Part shown: positions 33,473 through 41,878 of the stretch, piece after piece | How positions within the stretch are numbered: position 1 is the first letter of the stretch | Layout: each line of letters starts with the position of its first letter | Source of the DNA: Streptomyces sp. BK239 | Lineage (GTDB): Bacteria > Actinomycetota > Actinomycetes > Streptomycetales > Streptomycetaceae | Reading direction: 5' to 3' | DNA length: 64,000 nucleotides | Assembly: GCF_004217285.1 (NCBI RefSeq) | Contig: NZ_SHKS01000002.1 | Span: 1-64,000, forward strand | Program-made: the position numbers and the translations under genes | The notes under the pieces: generated by a model | What the model was told of the DNA's origin: nothing | Databases searched by the model: none | What the model saw: only the letters and a program-made list of their open reading frames with translations

Positions 33473-34066
33473 ATGCCGATCACTTCTGCCACCACGACGA
33501 ACGGTTCGTCGAACGGCGCCGCGGACGCGATTTTGCTGGAACTGGTCGACGCCGACGGCCTGACCATCGGCACCGCGGAGAAGCTCGCCGCCCACCAGCC
33601 CCCCGGGCAGCTGCACCGGGCGTTCTCGGTCTTCCTCTTCGACGAGCGGGGCCGGCTGCTGCTCCAGCGGCGGGCGCTGGGCAAGTACCACTCCCCCGGC
33701 GTGTGGTCCAACACGTGCTGCGGGCACCCCTACCCCGGTGAGGCGCCGTTCGCGGCGGCGGCGCGGCGTACGTTCGAGGAGCTCGGGGTGTCGCCGTCGC
33801 TGATGGCGGAGGCGGGCACCGTGCGCTACAACCACCCGGACCCGGCGTCCGGGCTGGTGGAGCAGGAGTACAACCACCTCTACGTGGGACTGGTGCAGTC
33901 GCGGCTGCGGCCGGACCCGGAGGAGGTCGGCGACACGGCGTACGTGACGCCCGCCGAGCTGGCCGAGCGGCACGCGAAGGACACGTTCTCGGCCTGGTTC
34001 ATGACGGTGCTGGACGCGGCCCGGCCGGCGGTCAGGGAGCTGACCGGCCCGTCGGCGGGCTGGTGA
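33473..34066 (+). CDS. idi: Isopentenyl-diphosphate delta-isomerase, type I
   Basis: Converts IPP to DMAPP. 197 residues with a Nudix-like fold. Catalytic Cys in NTCCGHPYPGE (about 81), metal His in QLHRAFSVF (about 43), and the catalytic Glu in EQEYNHLY (about 130). The chosen ATG at 33473 follows AAGGATGG; upstream in-frame starts would add a low-complexity tail. It probably supports hopanoid precursor balance together with dxs 19 kb away. Confidence 0.94.
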   Translation: MPITSATTTNGSSNGAADAILLELVDADGLTIGTAEKLAAHQPPGQLHRAFSVFLFDERGRLLLQRRALGKYHSPGVWSNTCCGHPYPGEAPFAAAARRTFEELGVSPSLMAEAGTVRYNHPDPASGLVEQEYNHLYVGLVQSRLRPDPEEVGDTAYVTPAELAERHAKDTFSAWFMTVLDAARPAVRELTGPSAGW

Positions 34067-34090
34067 CGCACGCCGCGGCGGCGTTGGAGC

Positions 34091-34609
34091 TCACATGAAA
34101 CGGGCGTCCTGGAGCGGCAGGGAGGCCCAGATCACCTTCCCGCCGCTCGCCGTGTGCTGGACGTCGCACATCCCGCCGGCCTCCCTCGCGATCTCGCGGA
34201 CGAGGAGGAGCCCCCGGCCGCCGGTGCGGCCGTGGTCGGTCTCCAGGGCGGTCGGGCGGTAGGGGTGCTCGTCCTCCACGGCGACCCGCACCCACCCGGC
34301 CCCGACCGCGACCTCCACCCCGAGCGTCGGGGACAGCACCGCCGCGTGCCGTACGGCGTTGGTCACCAGCTCGGAGACGATCAGCAGGAGTCCCTGCACC
34401 AGGTCGTCGCGGAGGGGCACCCCCTGGCGGAACAGCAGGTCCCGTACGGCGTGGCGGGCCTGCGGGACGGAGGCGTCCACGGCGGGCGCGGTGAACCGCC
34501 AGACCCCTTCGTACGGCAGTGGCCGGGGACCGTCCTCGTCGGCGGGGTCGTCCTGCGCGCCCGTGTCTCCGTCGGGGCGTGGGCCGGGTCCCCGCCCGTC
34601 GTCGTCCAT
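34091..34609 (-). CDS. ATP-binding protein, anti-sigma factor/HATPase-like
   Basis: A 172-residue Ser kinase-like protein of the RsbW/SpoIIAB type, very common in streptomycetes. HATPase motifs: VSELVTNAVRHA (N box, about 87-98) and GRGLLLVREIA (G2 box, about 138-148). The N-terminal 40 residues are acidic and disordered. The partner sigma factor or anti-anti-sigma is not adjacent. ATG at 34609; a GTG at 34645 would add 12 residues. Convergent with idi. Confidence 0.85.
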   Translation of the reverse strand: MDDDGRGPGPRPDGDTGAQDDPADEDGPRPLPYEGVWRFTAPAVDASVPQARHAVRDLLFRQGVPLRDDLVQGLLLIVSELVTNAVRHAAVLSPTLGVEVAVGAGWVRVAVEDEHPYRPTALETDHGRTGGRGLLLVREIAREAGGMCDVQHTASGGKVIWASLPLQDARFM

Positions 34610-34909
34610 CGTCCGGTCGCCGCCCTCGCGCTCGATTGTCGCCACACGTCGAGGTTGGCACCGAGGTGCGCACCCCCCGATGGCTGAACACAAGTCAGCG
34701 GATATCGAGCGTCCCCGACCGTCTCGGCTCGGGACGGCCGACGACACGACCGCTTCTGTCCGCCTCGCGCCGCCTTCACGCATTGTTCGGGTTGTACGGC
34801 TTCGGCGGGGCGCCGGCCTGCCCGCCGGCGCCGCGGCAGGCGACGTTCGCCCGTGAAGGAGCGTCGCGACGGAGCGGACGTCGCCTGCCGGGGCGCTAGC
34901 ATCCGGCGC
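34610..34909. other. Divergent intergenic region with dispersed palindrome, copy A
   Basis: 300 bp. It holds the palindromic element listed at 34827-34896 and a TAGCAT box at 34897-34902, seven bases before the enoyl-CoA hydratase ATG. No gene is seen. Confidence 0.6.
34827..34896. repeat. Dispersed palindromic element, copy A
   Basis: The left arm (34827-34850, GGCGCCGCGGCAGGCGACGT onward) and right arm (34874-34896, GCGGACGTCGCCTGCCGGGG onward) pair almost throughout. A second copy lies at 60984-61039. Both sit just upstream of a plus-strand start codon. Confidence 0.8.
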
Positions 34910-35659
34910 ATGGAGCCCGAACTGTTGCACGGTGTCATCGATGAGGTGGCCACCGTCGTCCTGCACCACCCGGCCAAGCGCAACGCCATGACGGCCGCGA
35001 TGTGGCGCGCGCTGCCGCCGCTGCTCGACGAACTGGCCGCACGCAAGGACGTGCGGGCCCTGGTGCTGACCGGGGCGGGGGGCACGTTCTGCGCGGGGGC
35101 CGACATCTCCACGCTGCGGGGCTCGCCGGCCGAGGCGCAGGAACTGGCCGTACGGGCCGAGGAGGCCCTCGCCGCGTTCCCCAAACCGACGCTCGCGGTG
35201 GTGCGGGGTCACTGCGTGGGCGGCGGGGCACAGCTCGCGGCCGCCTGCGACCTGCGCTTCGCCGAGGAGGGCGCCCTGTTCGGGGTGACTCCGGCGAAGC
35301 TCGGCATCGTCTACCCGTCCTCCGCGACCCGGCGCCTGGTCTCCCTGGTCGGCCCGGCGACCGCCAAGTACCTCCTCTTCTCCGGCGAGTTGATCGACAC
35401 CGAACGGGCCCTGCGCACCGGCCTGATCGACGAGGTGCTCCCCGGCGCCGAACTCGACGCCCGCGTCGAGGAGTTCACCCGGACTCTGGCCTCCCGCTCC
35501 CAACTGACCCAGGCCGCCGCGAAGGAGTTCGCAGGCGGCCGCACGGACCGGGACGCCCACTGGACCGCCCAGTCCCGAACCGCCCCCGACCCCACCGAGG
35601 GAGTAACCGCCTTCCTGGACCGCAGGGAGCCCCGCTTCACCTGGACTACTTCAGGATGA
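34910..35659 (+). CDS. Enoyl-CoA hydratase/isomerase family protein
   Basis: A crotonase-fold enzyme of 249 residues acting on CoA thioesters. Oxyanion segments GAGGTFCAGADIS (about 57-69) and GHCVGGGAQLAAACDLRFA (about 99-117). In the usual Glu/Glu pair, the second region reads GVTPAKLGIVYPSSA, so the catalytic acid corresponding to Glu144 is not obvious and the reaction may not be classical hydration. The ATG lies seven bases after TAGCAT, suggesting a leaderless message. Confidence 0.88.
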   Translation: MEPELLHGVIDEVATVVLHHPAKRNAMTAAMWRALPPLLDELAARKDVRALVLTGAGGTFCAGADISTLRGSPAEAQELAVRAEEALAAFPKPTLAVVRGHCVGGGAQLAAACDLRFAEEGALFGVTPAKLGIVYPSSATRRLVSLVGPATAKYLLFSGELIDTERALRTGLIDEVLPGAELDARVEEFTRTLASRSQLTQAAAKEFAGGRTDRDAHWTAQSRTAPDPTEGVTAFLDRREPRFTWTTSG

Positions 35660-36281
35660 ATCTGCTCCGGGAGCGAAGCCGCTCGACGAGATGCGCGGGC
35701 GCCTTCTCGGGCGACCCGGCGTCGTAGGGCGGCTGCGGGTCGTACTCCGCGGCCAGTTGAACCGTCTGGGCGTGCTCGTCGCCTGCGATCGTGCCCAGCA
35801 GGGTGAGCGCCATGTCGATGCCGGCGGAGACGCCGGCCGCCGTGACGTACTTGCCGTCGGCCACCACCCGCTCCCCCGTCGGCACGGCGCCGAACGGCTT
35901 CAGATGGTCGAGGGCGAGCCAGTGCGAGGTCGCCCGACGCCCGTCGAGGAGCCCGGCGGCGGCCAGGAGCAGGGAGCCGGTGCACACCGAGGTCGTCCAG
36001 GTGCTGGCGGCGTCGGCGGTGCGCAGCCAGTCCAGCAGGACGCCGTTCCCCATCTGCGCGTTCTGGCCGGGTCCGCCGGGCACCACCACGATGTCCGGGC
36101 TGGTGACCTCGGCAAGCGTCCGGTCGGCGGTGAGGGCGAGGTTGCCCGTGTCGGCACGTACGGGCCCGGTCCGCTCGGCCACGAAGACGGTACGGGCGTC
36201 GGGGAGCCGTCCCAGGAACTCGTAGGGGCCGACGGCGTCCAGGGCGGTGAAGCGGTCGAAGAGGACGATGGCGATCTGCAT
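35646..36281 (-). CDS. DJ-1/PfpI family protein
   Basis: 211 residues, class-I glutamine-amidotransferase-like fold. The nucleophile elbow is TSVCTGSLLLAAAGLL (Cys about 98) and VVVPGGPGQ marks the oxyanion side. Members include isonitrile hydratases and stress proteins; the activity here is unknown. AAGGAAACGC precedes the ATG. Its 3' end overlaps the hydratase 3' end by 14 bases. The neighbouring GlxA regulator has the same domain, so the pair probably acts together. Confidence 0.88.
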   Translation of the reverse strand: MQIAIVLFDRFTALDAVGPYEFLGRLPDARTVFVAERTGPVRADTGNLALTADRTLAEVTSPDIVVVPGGPGQNAQMGNGVLLDWLRTADAASTWTTSVCTGSLLLAAAGLLDGRRATSHWLALDHLKPFGAVPTGERVVADGKYVTAAGVSAGIDMALTLLGTIAGDEHAQTVQLAAEYDPQPPYDAGSPEKAPAHLVERLRSRSRFILK

Positions 36282-36322
36282 GCGTTTCCTTCGGCTCGGT
36301 GGACCGGTCGGGAGACCGGCGT

Positions 36323-37291
36323 TCAGTGGACTTGCGTGGTGTCCGGTGCGGGGCGGAAGCGACGGCGGTATTCGGCGGGCGGGACGCCGAGGGTCTTGAG
36401 GAAGGCGCGTCGCATGGCCTCGGGCGTGCCGTAGCCGCTCGCCCGGGAGATCCGTTCGACGCCGTCCGCTGTGTCCTCGAGCAGACGGCGTGCGTGTTCG
36501 AGGCGGACGTGCTCCACGTGGCGACCGGGGGTCGTTCCGGTCTCGGCGCGGAAGGCACGGGCGAAGTGACGGGGCGACAGTCCGGCGCGCGCGGCGAGGG
36601 ACTCGATGCTCAGATCGTCGGCGGGATGCTCGGTGATCCACTGCTGGACCTCCCGCAACGGTTCGCGCGTCGCCGTCTGGGCGGCGAGCTGGGCGCTGAA
36701 CTGGGCCTGGTTGCCGGGGCGGCGCAGGAAGACGACAAGATGCCGGGCGATGGTCAGCGCGACGTCCCGGCCCAGGTCCTCCTCGACCAGCGCGAGGGCC
36801 AGGTCGATGCCGGAGGTGACGCCCGCCGAGGTGTAGACGTCGCCGTCCCGGATGTAGATCGGCTCAGGGTCCACCTCGACGGCCGGATGACGGCGTGCCA
36901 GCCGGTCCGAGTGGGCCCAGTGGGTCGTCGCCCGCCGCCCGTCCAGCAGCCCGGCCGCGGCCAGCAGGGCGGCGCCGGTGCAGACCGACACCAGTCGCCC
37001 CGCGCGCGGACCGTGCGCCCGCAGCCAGTCGACCAGCGGCGGATCCGGCCTTCGCGTACCCTCACCGCCGGGCACCACCAGGGTGTGCGGATCGGGCGCC
37101 TCGGCCAGGATCCCGTCCGGTACGAGGGTCAGGCTGCTGGTGCGCACGGGAGCGCCGTCGAGTGAGGCTGTGCGGATGCGGTAGGAGCCCGGGGTGTGTT
37201 TCTCCGCCCCGGCGAACACCTCCACGGGACCGCTCACGTCGAGGCTCTGGACGCCGTCGAAGAGGACGACGAGAACGGTTCGTTGCGCCAT
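36323..37291 (-). CDS. GlxA/FtrA-type AraC-family regulator with DJ-1 domain
   Basis: 322 residues. The N-terminal DJ-1/PfpI domain (about 1-185) carries SVCTGAALLAAAGLLDGRRA, and the C-terminal AraC/XylS domain (about 215-315) has two HTHs: SIESLAARAGLSPRHFARAF and ERISRASGYGTPEAMRRAF. Such proteins usually activate neighbouring genes; the DJ-1 gene just downstream (41 bases) is the likely target. The start at 37291 is favoured because it aligns with the DJ-1 domain. Confidence 0.9.
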   Translation of the reverse strand: MAQRTVLVVLFDGVQSLDVSGPVEVFAGAEKHTPGSYRIRTASLDGAPVRTSSLTLVPDGILAEAPDPHTLVVPGGEGTRRPDPPLVDWLRAHGPRAGRLVSVCTGAALLAAAGLLDGRRATTHWAHSDRLARRHPAVEVDPEPIYIRDGDVYTSAGVTSGIDLALALVEEDLGRDVALTIARHLVVFLRRPGNQAQFSAQLAAQTATREPLREVQQWITEHPADDLSIESLAARAGLSPRHFARAFRAETGTTPGRHVEHVRLEHARRLLEDTADGVERISRASGYGTPEAMRRAFLKTLGVPPAEYRRRFRPAPDTTQVH

Positions 37292-37350
37292 GCGGACGAT
37301 TCTTCGCGGGCCGGGCGATGTCCACAACGACGAGTTCCCCACCCTTTCTG

Positions 37351-37390
37351 CCATGCCTCGCCCGAAGGCGAAGCGAAAGGCGGGGCATGG
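37351..37390. repeat. Hairpin upstream of LPFR peptide gene
   Basis: CCATGCCTCGCC and GGCGGGGCATGG pair over 12 bp with one G-T pair and a 16-base loop, between the divergent glxA and LPFR genes. It may be a 5'-leader structure or an operator. Confidence 0.5.
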
Positions 37391-37455
37391 TCCGGCGTCG
37401 AGGAGGTACACGAGGGGTTCCGGTCATTGGGGCCGGGGGACGAAAGGAGTTGGTC

Positions 37456-37587
37456 GTGTTCCGTGCTATCGGTGATGTTCTGCGGCAGATCGGTGGGGCG
37501 ATCGCCACTGTGGTGACGCTTCCCTTCCGGGCGCTGGCGCGGTTGTTCGGGGGCGCCTCCTCCTCGGCTCGGGGCAGCAGGGCCTGA
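37456..37587 (+). CDS. LPFR-motif small protein
   Basis: A 43-residue peptide starting with GTG at 37456 after AAAGGAGTTGGTC, an excellent ribosome site. It has an amphipathic/hydrophobic core (GDVLRQIGGAIATVVTLPFR) with the LPFR motif, then a basic and Ser-rich tail. It is a known small family of streptomycetes without assigned function. One membrane-touching helix is likely. It precedes tex by 93 bases on the same strand. Confidence 0.85.
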   Translation: MFRAIGDVLRQIGGAIATVVTLPFRALARLFGGASSSARGSRA

Positions 37588-37680
37588 GGACGCCTCGCAG
37601 GGCGTGCCCTGATCCGCCGGTGCCGGTGTCGCCTGCCACAATTGCCGCGCAACCTTAAGCGGAGAAGGCGGTACGGGATC

Positions 37681-40113
37681 GTGACGACACCCGGGTCCAG
37701 CGAGGCCATGGCAGCAGTGTCCATCGAAGGCAGGATCGCCGAGGAGCTCGGCGTACGGGAGCGGCAGGTGAAGGCCGCCGTCGAGCTGCTGGACGGCGGC
37801 TCGACGGTGCCCTTCATCGCCCGCTACCGCAAGGAAGCGACCGAGATGCTCGACGACGCGCAGCTGCGCACGCTCGAGGAGCGGCTGCGCTACCTGCGGG
37901 AGCTGGAGGAGCGCCGGGCGGCGATCCTTGAGTCGGTGCGTGAGCAGGGCAAGCTCACCGACGAGCTGGAGGCGCGGATCCGGGGCGCCGAGACCAAGGC
38001 GCGCCTGGAGGACGTCTATCTGCCGTACAAGCCGAAGCGGCGGACGAAGGCGCAGATCGCCCGGGAGGCTGGTCTTGAGCCGCTGGCCGAGGGGCTGCTC
38101 GGGGACCCGGGCGTCGAGCCGCTCGCCGCGGCGGCCGCGTTCGTCGACGCCGGCAAGGGCGTCGCCGATCCGCAGGCCGCGCTGGACGGCGCGCGGGCGA
38201 TCCTCACCGAGCGGTTCTCGGAGGACGCCGACCTGATCGGCGAGCTGCGCGAGCGCATGTGGGTGCGGGGGCGGCTGGCGGCGAAGGTGCGCGAGGGCAA
38301 GGAGGAGGCCGGCGCGAAGTTCGCCGACTACTTCGACTTCGCCGAGCCGTTCACCGACCTGCCCTCGCACCGGATCCTGGCGATGCTGCGCGGCGAGAAG
38401 GAGGAGGTCCTCGACCTCGTCCTGGAGCCGGAGGAGCCCACGGAGGGCCCCTCCTCGTACGAGGGGATCGTGGCCGCCAGGTTCGGCATCGCCGACCGGG
38501 GCCGGCCGGCCGACAAGTGGCTGACGGACACGGTCCGCTGGGCCTGGCGCACCCGCATCCTCGTCCACCTGGGCATCGACCTGCGGCTGAGGCTGCGCAC
38601 CGCCGCCGAGGACGAGGCGGTCGACGTGTTCGCGGCGAACCTGCGCGACCTGCTGCTGGCCGCCCCGGCCGGCACCCGCGCCACCCTCGGTCTGGACCCC
38701 GGCTTCCGCACGGGCGTGAAGGTGGCCGTGGTCGACGCGACCGGCAAGGTCGTCGCCACGGACGTGATCCATCCGCACGTCCCGGCCAACAAGTGGGACG
38801 AGGCGATCGCCAGGCTCGCCCGGCTGGCCAGGGAGCACGCGGTCGAGCTGGTCGCGATCGGCAACGGCACCGCCTCCCGCGAGACCGACAAACTCGCCGG
38901 TGAACTCATCGCCAAGCACCCCGAGTTGAAGCTCACCAAGGTGATGGTGTCGGAGGCCGGCGCCTCGGTGTACTCGGCGTCCGCGTTCGCCTCGCAGGAG
39001 CTGCCCGGCATGGACGTGTCGCTGCGCGGCGCGGTGTCCATCGCGCGCCGCCTCCAGGACCCGCTGGCCGAGCTGGTGAAGATCGACCCGAAGTCGATCG
39101 GCGTCGGCCAGTACCAGCACGACCTGTCCGAGGTGAAGCTGTCGCGTTCGCTGGACGCGGTGGTGGAGGACTGTGTGAACGGCGTCGGCGTCGACGTGAA
39201 CACCGCGTCCGCCCCGCTGCTCGCCCGTGTCTCCGGCATCACCTCCGGGCTCGCGGAGAACATCGTGGCGCACCGCGACGCCAACGGGCCGTTCACCTCG
39301 CGCTCCGCGTTGAAGAAGGTGCCCAGGCTCGGCCCCAAGGCGTACGAGCAGTGCGCGGGATTCCTGCGGATCCGGGGCGGCGACGACCCGCTGGACGCCT
39401 CCAGCGTGCATCCCGAGGCGTATCCGGTGGTCCGGCGGATGGTGAAGACCTCCGGGCAGGAGGTGGCCGCCCTCGTCGGCAACACCTCCGTCCTGCGCTC
39501 GCTGCGTCCCGCGGACTTCGTGGACGAGACGTTCGGTCTGCCGACCGTCACCGACATCCTGAAGGAACTGGAGAAGCCCGGGCGCGACCCGCGGCCCGCG
39601 TTCAAGACGGCCACCTTCAAGGAGGGGGTGGAGAAGATCTCCGACCTGGCGCCCGGGATGGTGCTGGAGGGGGTCGTGACGAACGTGGCCGCCTTCGGGG
39701 CGTTCATCGACGTCGGCGTCCATCAGGACGGTCTGGCGCATGTGTCCGCCTTGTCGCGGACGTTCGTCAAGGACCCGCGGGACGTGGTCAAGCCGGGTGA
39801 CATCGTCAAGGTGAAGGTCCTGGACGTCGACATCCCGCGCAAGCGGATCTCGCTCACGCTCCGCCTCGACGACGAGGCGGCCCCGGGCGACGCGGGCGAG
39901 GGCGGCCGGTCGCAGCGCGGGGGCGGACGTCCCCCGCAGCAGCGGCAGGGCGGCCGGCGCGGCGCGGGCGGTGGCGGCAACGGCGGCCAGCGGGGCTCGG
40001 GCGGAGGTCAGCGCGGCGGCGCCGGCGGCGGGCGGCAGGCCCCGCCGCCGGCGAACAGTGCGATGGCCGACGCGTTGCGCAAGGCGGGGCTGCTGGATCG
40101 CGGCAAGCGCTGA
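37681..40113 (+). CDS. tex: RNA-binding transcription accessory protein Tex
   Basis: 810 residues. Domain order: N-terminal helical Tex_N (about 15-200), YqgF/RuvC-like core (about 330-450: [16 protein letters not shown]), HhH motifs (about 500-570: [17 protein letters not shown]) and an S1 RNA-binding domain (about 655-725: [20 protein letters not shown]). The tail is Gly/Arg/Gln-rich (RGG-like, about 735-790), which may add RNA affinity. Tex acts in transcript and ribosome-linked processes. GTG 37681 is the likely start; ATG 37708 is possible. Confidence 0.93.
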   Translation: MTTPGSSEAMAAVSIEGRIAEELGVRERQVKAAVELLDGGSTVPFIARYRKEATEMLDDAQLRTLEERLRYLRELEERRAAILESVREQGKLTDELEARIRGAETKARLEDVYLPYKPKRRTKAQIAREAGLEPLAEGLLGDPGVEPLAAAAAFVDAGKGVADPQAALDGARAILTERFSEDADLIGELRERMWVRGRLAAKVREGKEEAGAKFADYFDFAEPFTDLPSHRILAMLRGEKEEVLDLVLEPEEPTEGPSSYEGIVAARFGIADRGRPADKWLTDTVRWAWRTRILVHLGIDLRLRLRTAAEDEAVDVFAANLRDLLLAAPAGTRATLGLDPGFRTGVKVAVVDATGKVVATDVIHPHVPANKWDEAIARLARLAREHAVELVAIGNGTASRETDKLAGELIAKHPELKLTKVMVSEAGASVYSASAFASQELPGMDVSLRGAVSIARRLQDPLAELVKIDPKSIGVGQYQHDLSEVKLSRSLDAVVEDCVNGVGVDVNTASAPLLARVSGITSGLAENIVAHRDANGPFTSRSALKKVPRLGPKAYEQCAGFLRIRGGDDPLDASSVHPEAYPVVRRMVKTSGQEVAALVGNTSVLRSLRPADFVDETFGLPTVTDILKELEKPGRDPRPAFKTATFKEGVEKISDLAPGMVLEGVVTNVAAFGAFIDVGVHQDGLAHVSALSRTFVKDPRDVVKPGDIVKVKVLDVDIPRKRISLTLRLDDEAAPGDAGEGGRSQRGGGRPPQQRQGGRRGAGGGGNGGQRGSGGGQRGGAGGGRQAPPPANSAMADALRKAGLLDRGKR

Positions 40114-40118
40114 GGGTT

Positions 40119-40163
40119 GCGGGGAGCTGCGGGCCGGTTGTGGCTGGTCGCGCAGCTCCCCGC
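40119..40163. terminator. Bidirectional terminator, common Streptomyces hairpin
   Basis: GCGGGGAGCTGCG (40119-40131) and CGCAGCTCCCCGC (40151-40163) form a perfect 13-bp stem between the convergent tex and ABC-F genes. This sequence type is abundant between Streptomyces genes (recollection). Confidence 0.85.
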
Positions 40164-40189
40164 GCCCCTCTCGGCGCGCACCTCGTTTC

Positions 40190-41830
40190 CTAGCGCTCGG
40201 TCACCTTGCCGTCCGCCACCTCCAGCCGGCGGGTGACGTGGACCGCGTCCAGCATGCGGCGGTCGTGGGTGACCAGCAGCAGGGTGCCCTCGTAGGCGTC
40301 GAGGGCGGACTCCAGCTGCTCGATGGCCGGGAGGTCGAGGTGGTTGGTCGGCTCGTCGAGGACGAGGAGGTTGACTCCCCGGCCCTGGAGGAGGGCGAGG
40401 GCGGCCCTCGTCCGCTCCCCCGGTGACAGCGTGGCCGCCGGGCGCAGCACATGGTCCGACTTCAGACCGAACTTGGCCAGCAGGGTGCGCACCTCGACCG
40501 GCTCGGTGTCCGGGACGGCCGCGCGGAACGCGTCGAGCAGCGCCTCGGACCCGTGGAACAGCTTCCGCGCCTGGTCGACCTCCCCGACCAGGACGCCCGA
40601 GCCGAGAGCGGCGTGACCGGCGTCCAGCGGGATCCGGCCGAGGAGCGCGCCGAGCAGCGTCGACTTCCCGGCGCCGTTCGCGCCGGTGACCGCGACCCGG
40701 TCAGCCCAGTCGATCTGCAGGGTGACCGGGCCGAAGGCGAAGCCGCCGCGCCGCACCTCGGCGTCCCGCAGGGCGGCGACGACCGCGCCGGAGCGTGGTG
40801 CGGCCGCGATCTCCATGCGCAGCTCCCACTCCTTGCGCGGCTCCTCCACGACGTCCAGGCGTTCGATCATGCGCTGGGTCTGACGGGCCTTCGCGGCCTG
40901 CTTCTCGCTGGCCTCGCTGCGGAACTTGCGGCCGATCTTGTCGTTGTCGTTGCCCGCCTTGCGGCGCGCGTTCTTCACGCCCTTGTCCATCCAGGAGCGC
41001 TGGGTCTGGGCGCGCTCCTGGAGGGCGGCCTTCTTGTCGGCGTACTCCTCGTAGTCGTCGCGGGCGTGCCGGCGAGCGATCTCGCGCTCCTCCAGATAGG
41101 CGTCGTAGCCGCCGCCGTAGAGGTTGATCCGGCCCTGCGCGAGGTCGAGTTCGAGGACCTTGGTGACCGTGCGGGTGAGGAACTCGCGGTCGTGGCTGAC
41201 GACGACGGCGCCGGCGCGCAGGCCGGCGACGAAGCGTTCGAGGCGCTCCAGGCCGTCGAGGTCGAGGTCGTTGGTGGGCTCGTCGAGGAGGAAGACGTCG
41301 TAGCGGGACAGCAGGAGGGAGGCGAGGCCGGCGCGGGCGGCCTGGCCGCCGGACAGGGACGTCATCGGCTGGTCGAGGTCCACGCCGAGGCCCAGGGAGT
41401 CGGCGACCTCCTCCGCGCGTTCGTCGAGGTCGGCTCCGCCGAGGCCGAGCCAGCGCTCCAGGCTGACGGCGTAGGCGTCGTCGGCGCCCGGGGCCCCGTC
41501 GACCAGGGCCTGGGTGGCCTCGTCCATGGCGTGCTGCGCTTCGGCGACCCCGGTGCGGCGGGCGAGGAACGCGCGCACGCTCTCGCCGGGGCGGCGCTCC
41601 GGTTCCTGGGGCAGGTGCCCGACGGTCGCGGTAGGCGGGGAGAGCCGCAGCTCGCCGGCCTCCGGCGCGGTGAGGCCGGCGAGGAGCCTGAGCAGGGTGG
41701 ACTTCCCCGCGCCGTTGGCTCCGACCAGCCCGATCACGTCGCCGGGGGCGACGACGAGGTCGAGCCCGGAGAAGAGGGAGCGGTCGCCGTGCCCGGCGGC
41801 GAGGTTCTTGGCGACGAGGGTGGCGGTCAC
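40190..41830 (-). CDS. ABC-F family ATPase (ribosome-associated)
   Basis: 546 residues, two ATPase domains and no membrane part. Walker A GANGAGKSTLL (about 37) and a second copy GANGAGKSTLLGAL (about 357). Signatures LSGGQAARAGL and LSPGERTRAAL; Walker B DVFLLDEPTNDLD and NLLVLDEPTNHLD. The charged linker between them (about 240-315) contacts the ribosome in this family. The role could be translation factor or antibiotic protection. GTG 41830 lies 9 bases after TAGGAT, so it is probably leaderless. Confidence 0.92.
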   Translation of the reverse strand: MTATLVAKNLAAGHGDRSLFSGLDLVVAPGDVIGLVGANGAGKSTLLRLLAGLTAPEAGELRLSPPTATVGHLPQEPERRPGESVRAFLARRTGVAEAQHAMDEATQALVDGAPGADDAYAVSLERWLGLGGADLDERAEEVADSLGLGVDLDQPMTSLSGGQAARAGLASLLLSRYDVFLLDEPTNDLDLDGLERLERFVAGLRAGAVVVSHDREFLTRTVTKVLELDLAQGRINLYGGGYDAYLEEREIARRHARDDYEEYADKKAALQERAQTQRSWMDKGVKNARRKAGNDNDKIGRKFRSEASEKQAAKARQTQRMIERLDVVEEPRKEWELRMEIAAAPRSGAVVAALRDAEVRRGGFAFGPVTLQIDWADRVAVTGANGAGKSTLLGALLGRIPLDAGHAALGSGVLVGEVDQARKLFHGSEALLDAFRAAVPDTEPVEVRTLLAKFGLKSDHVLRPAATLSPGERTRAALALLQGRGVNLLVLDEPTNHLDLPAIEQLESALDAYEGTLLLVTHDRRMLDAVHVTRRLEVADGKVTER

Positions 41831-41878
41831 AGACGCCAGATCCTAGTCGGCCCGGAGCGCCCCCTCTTCTCCGGCCTG

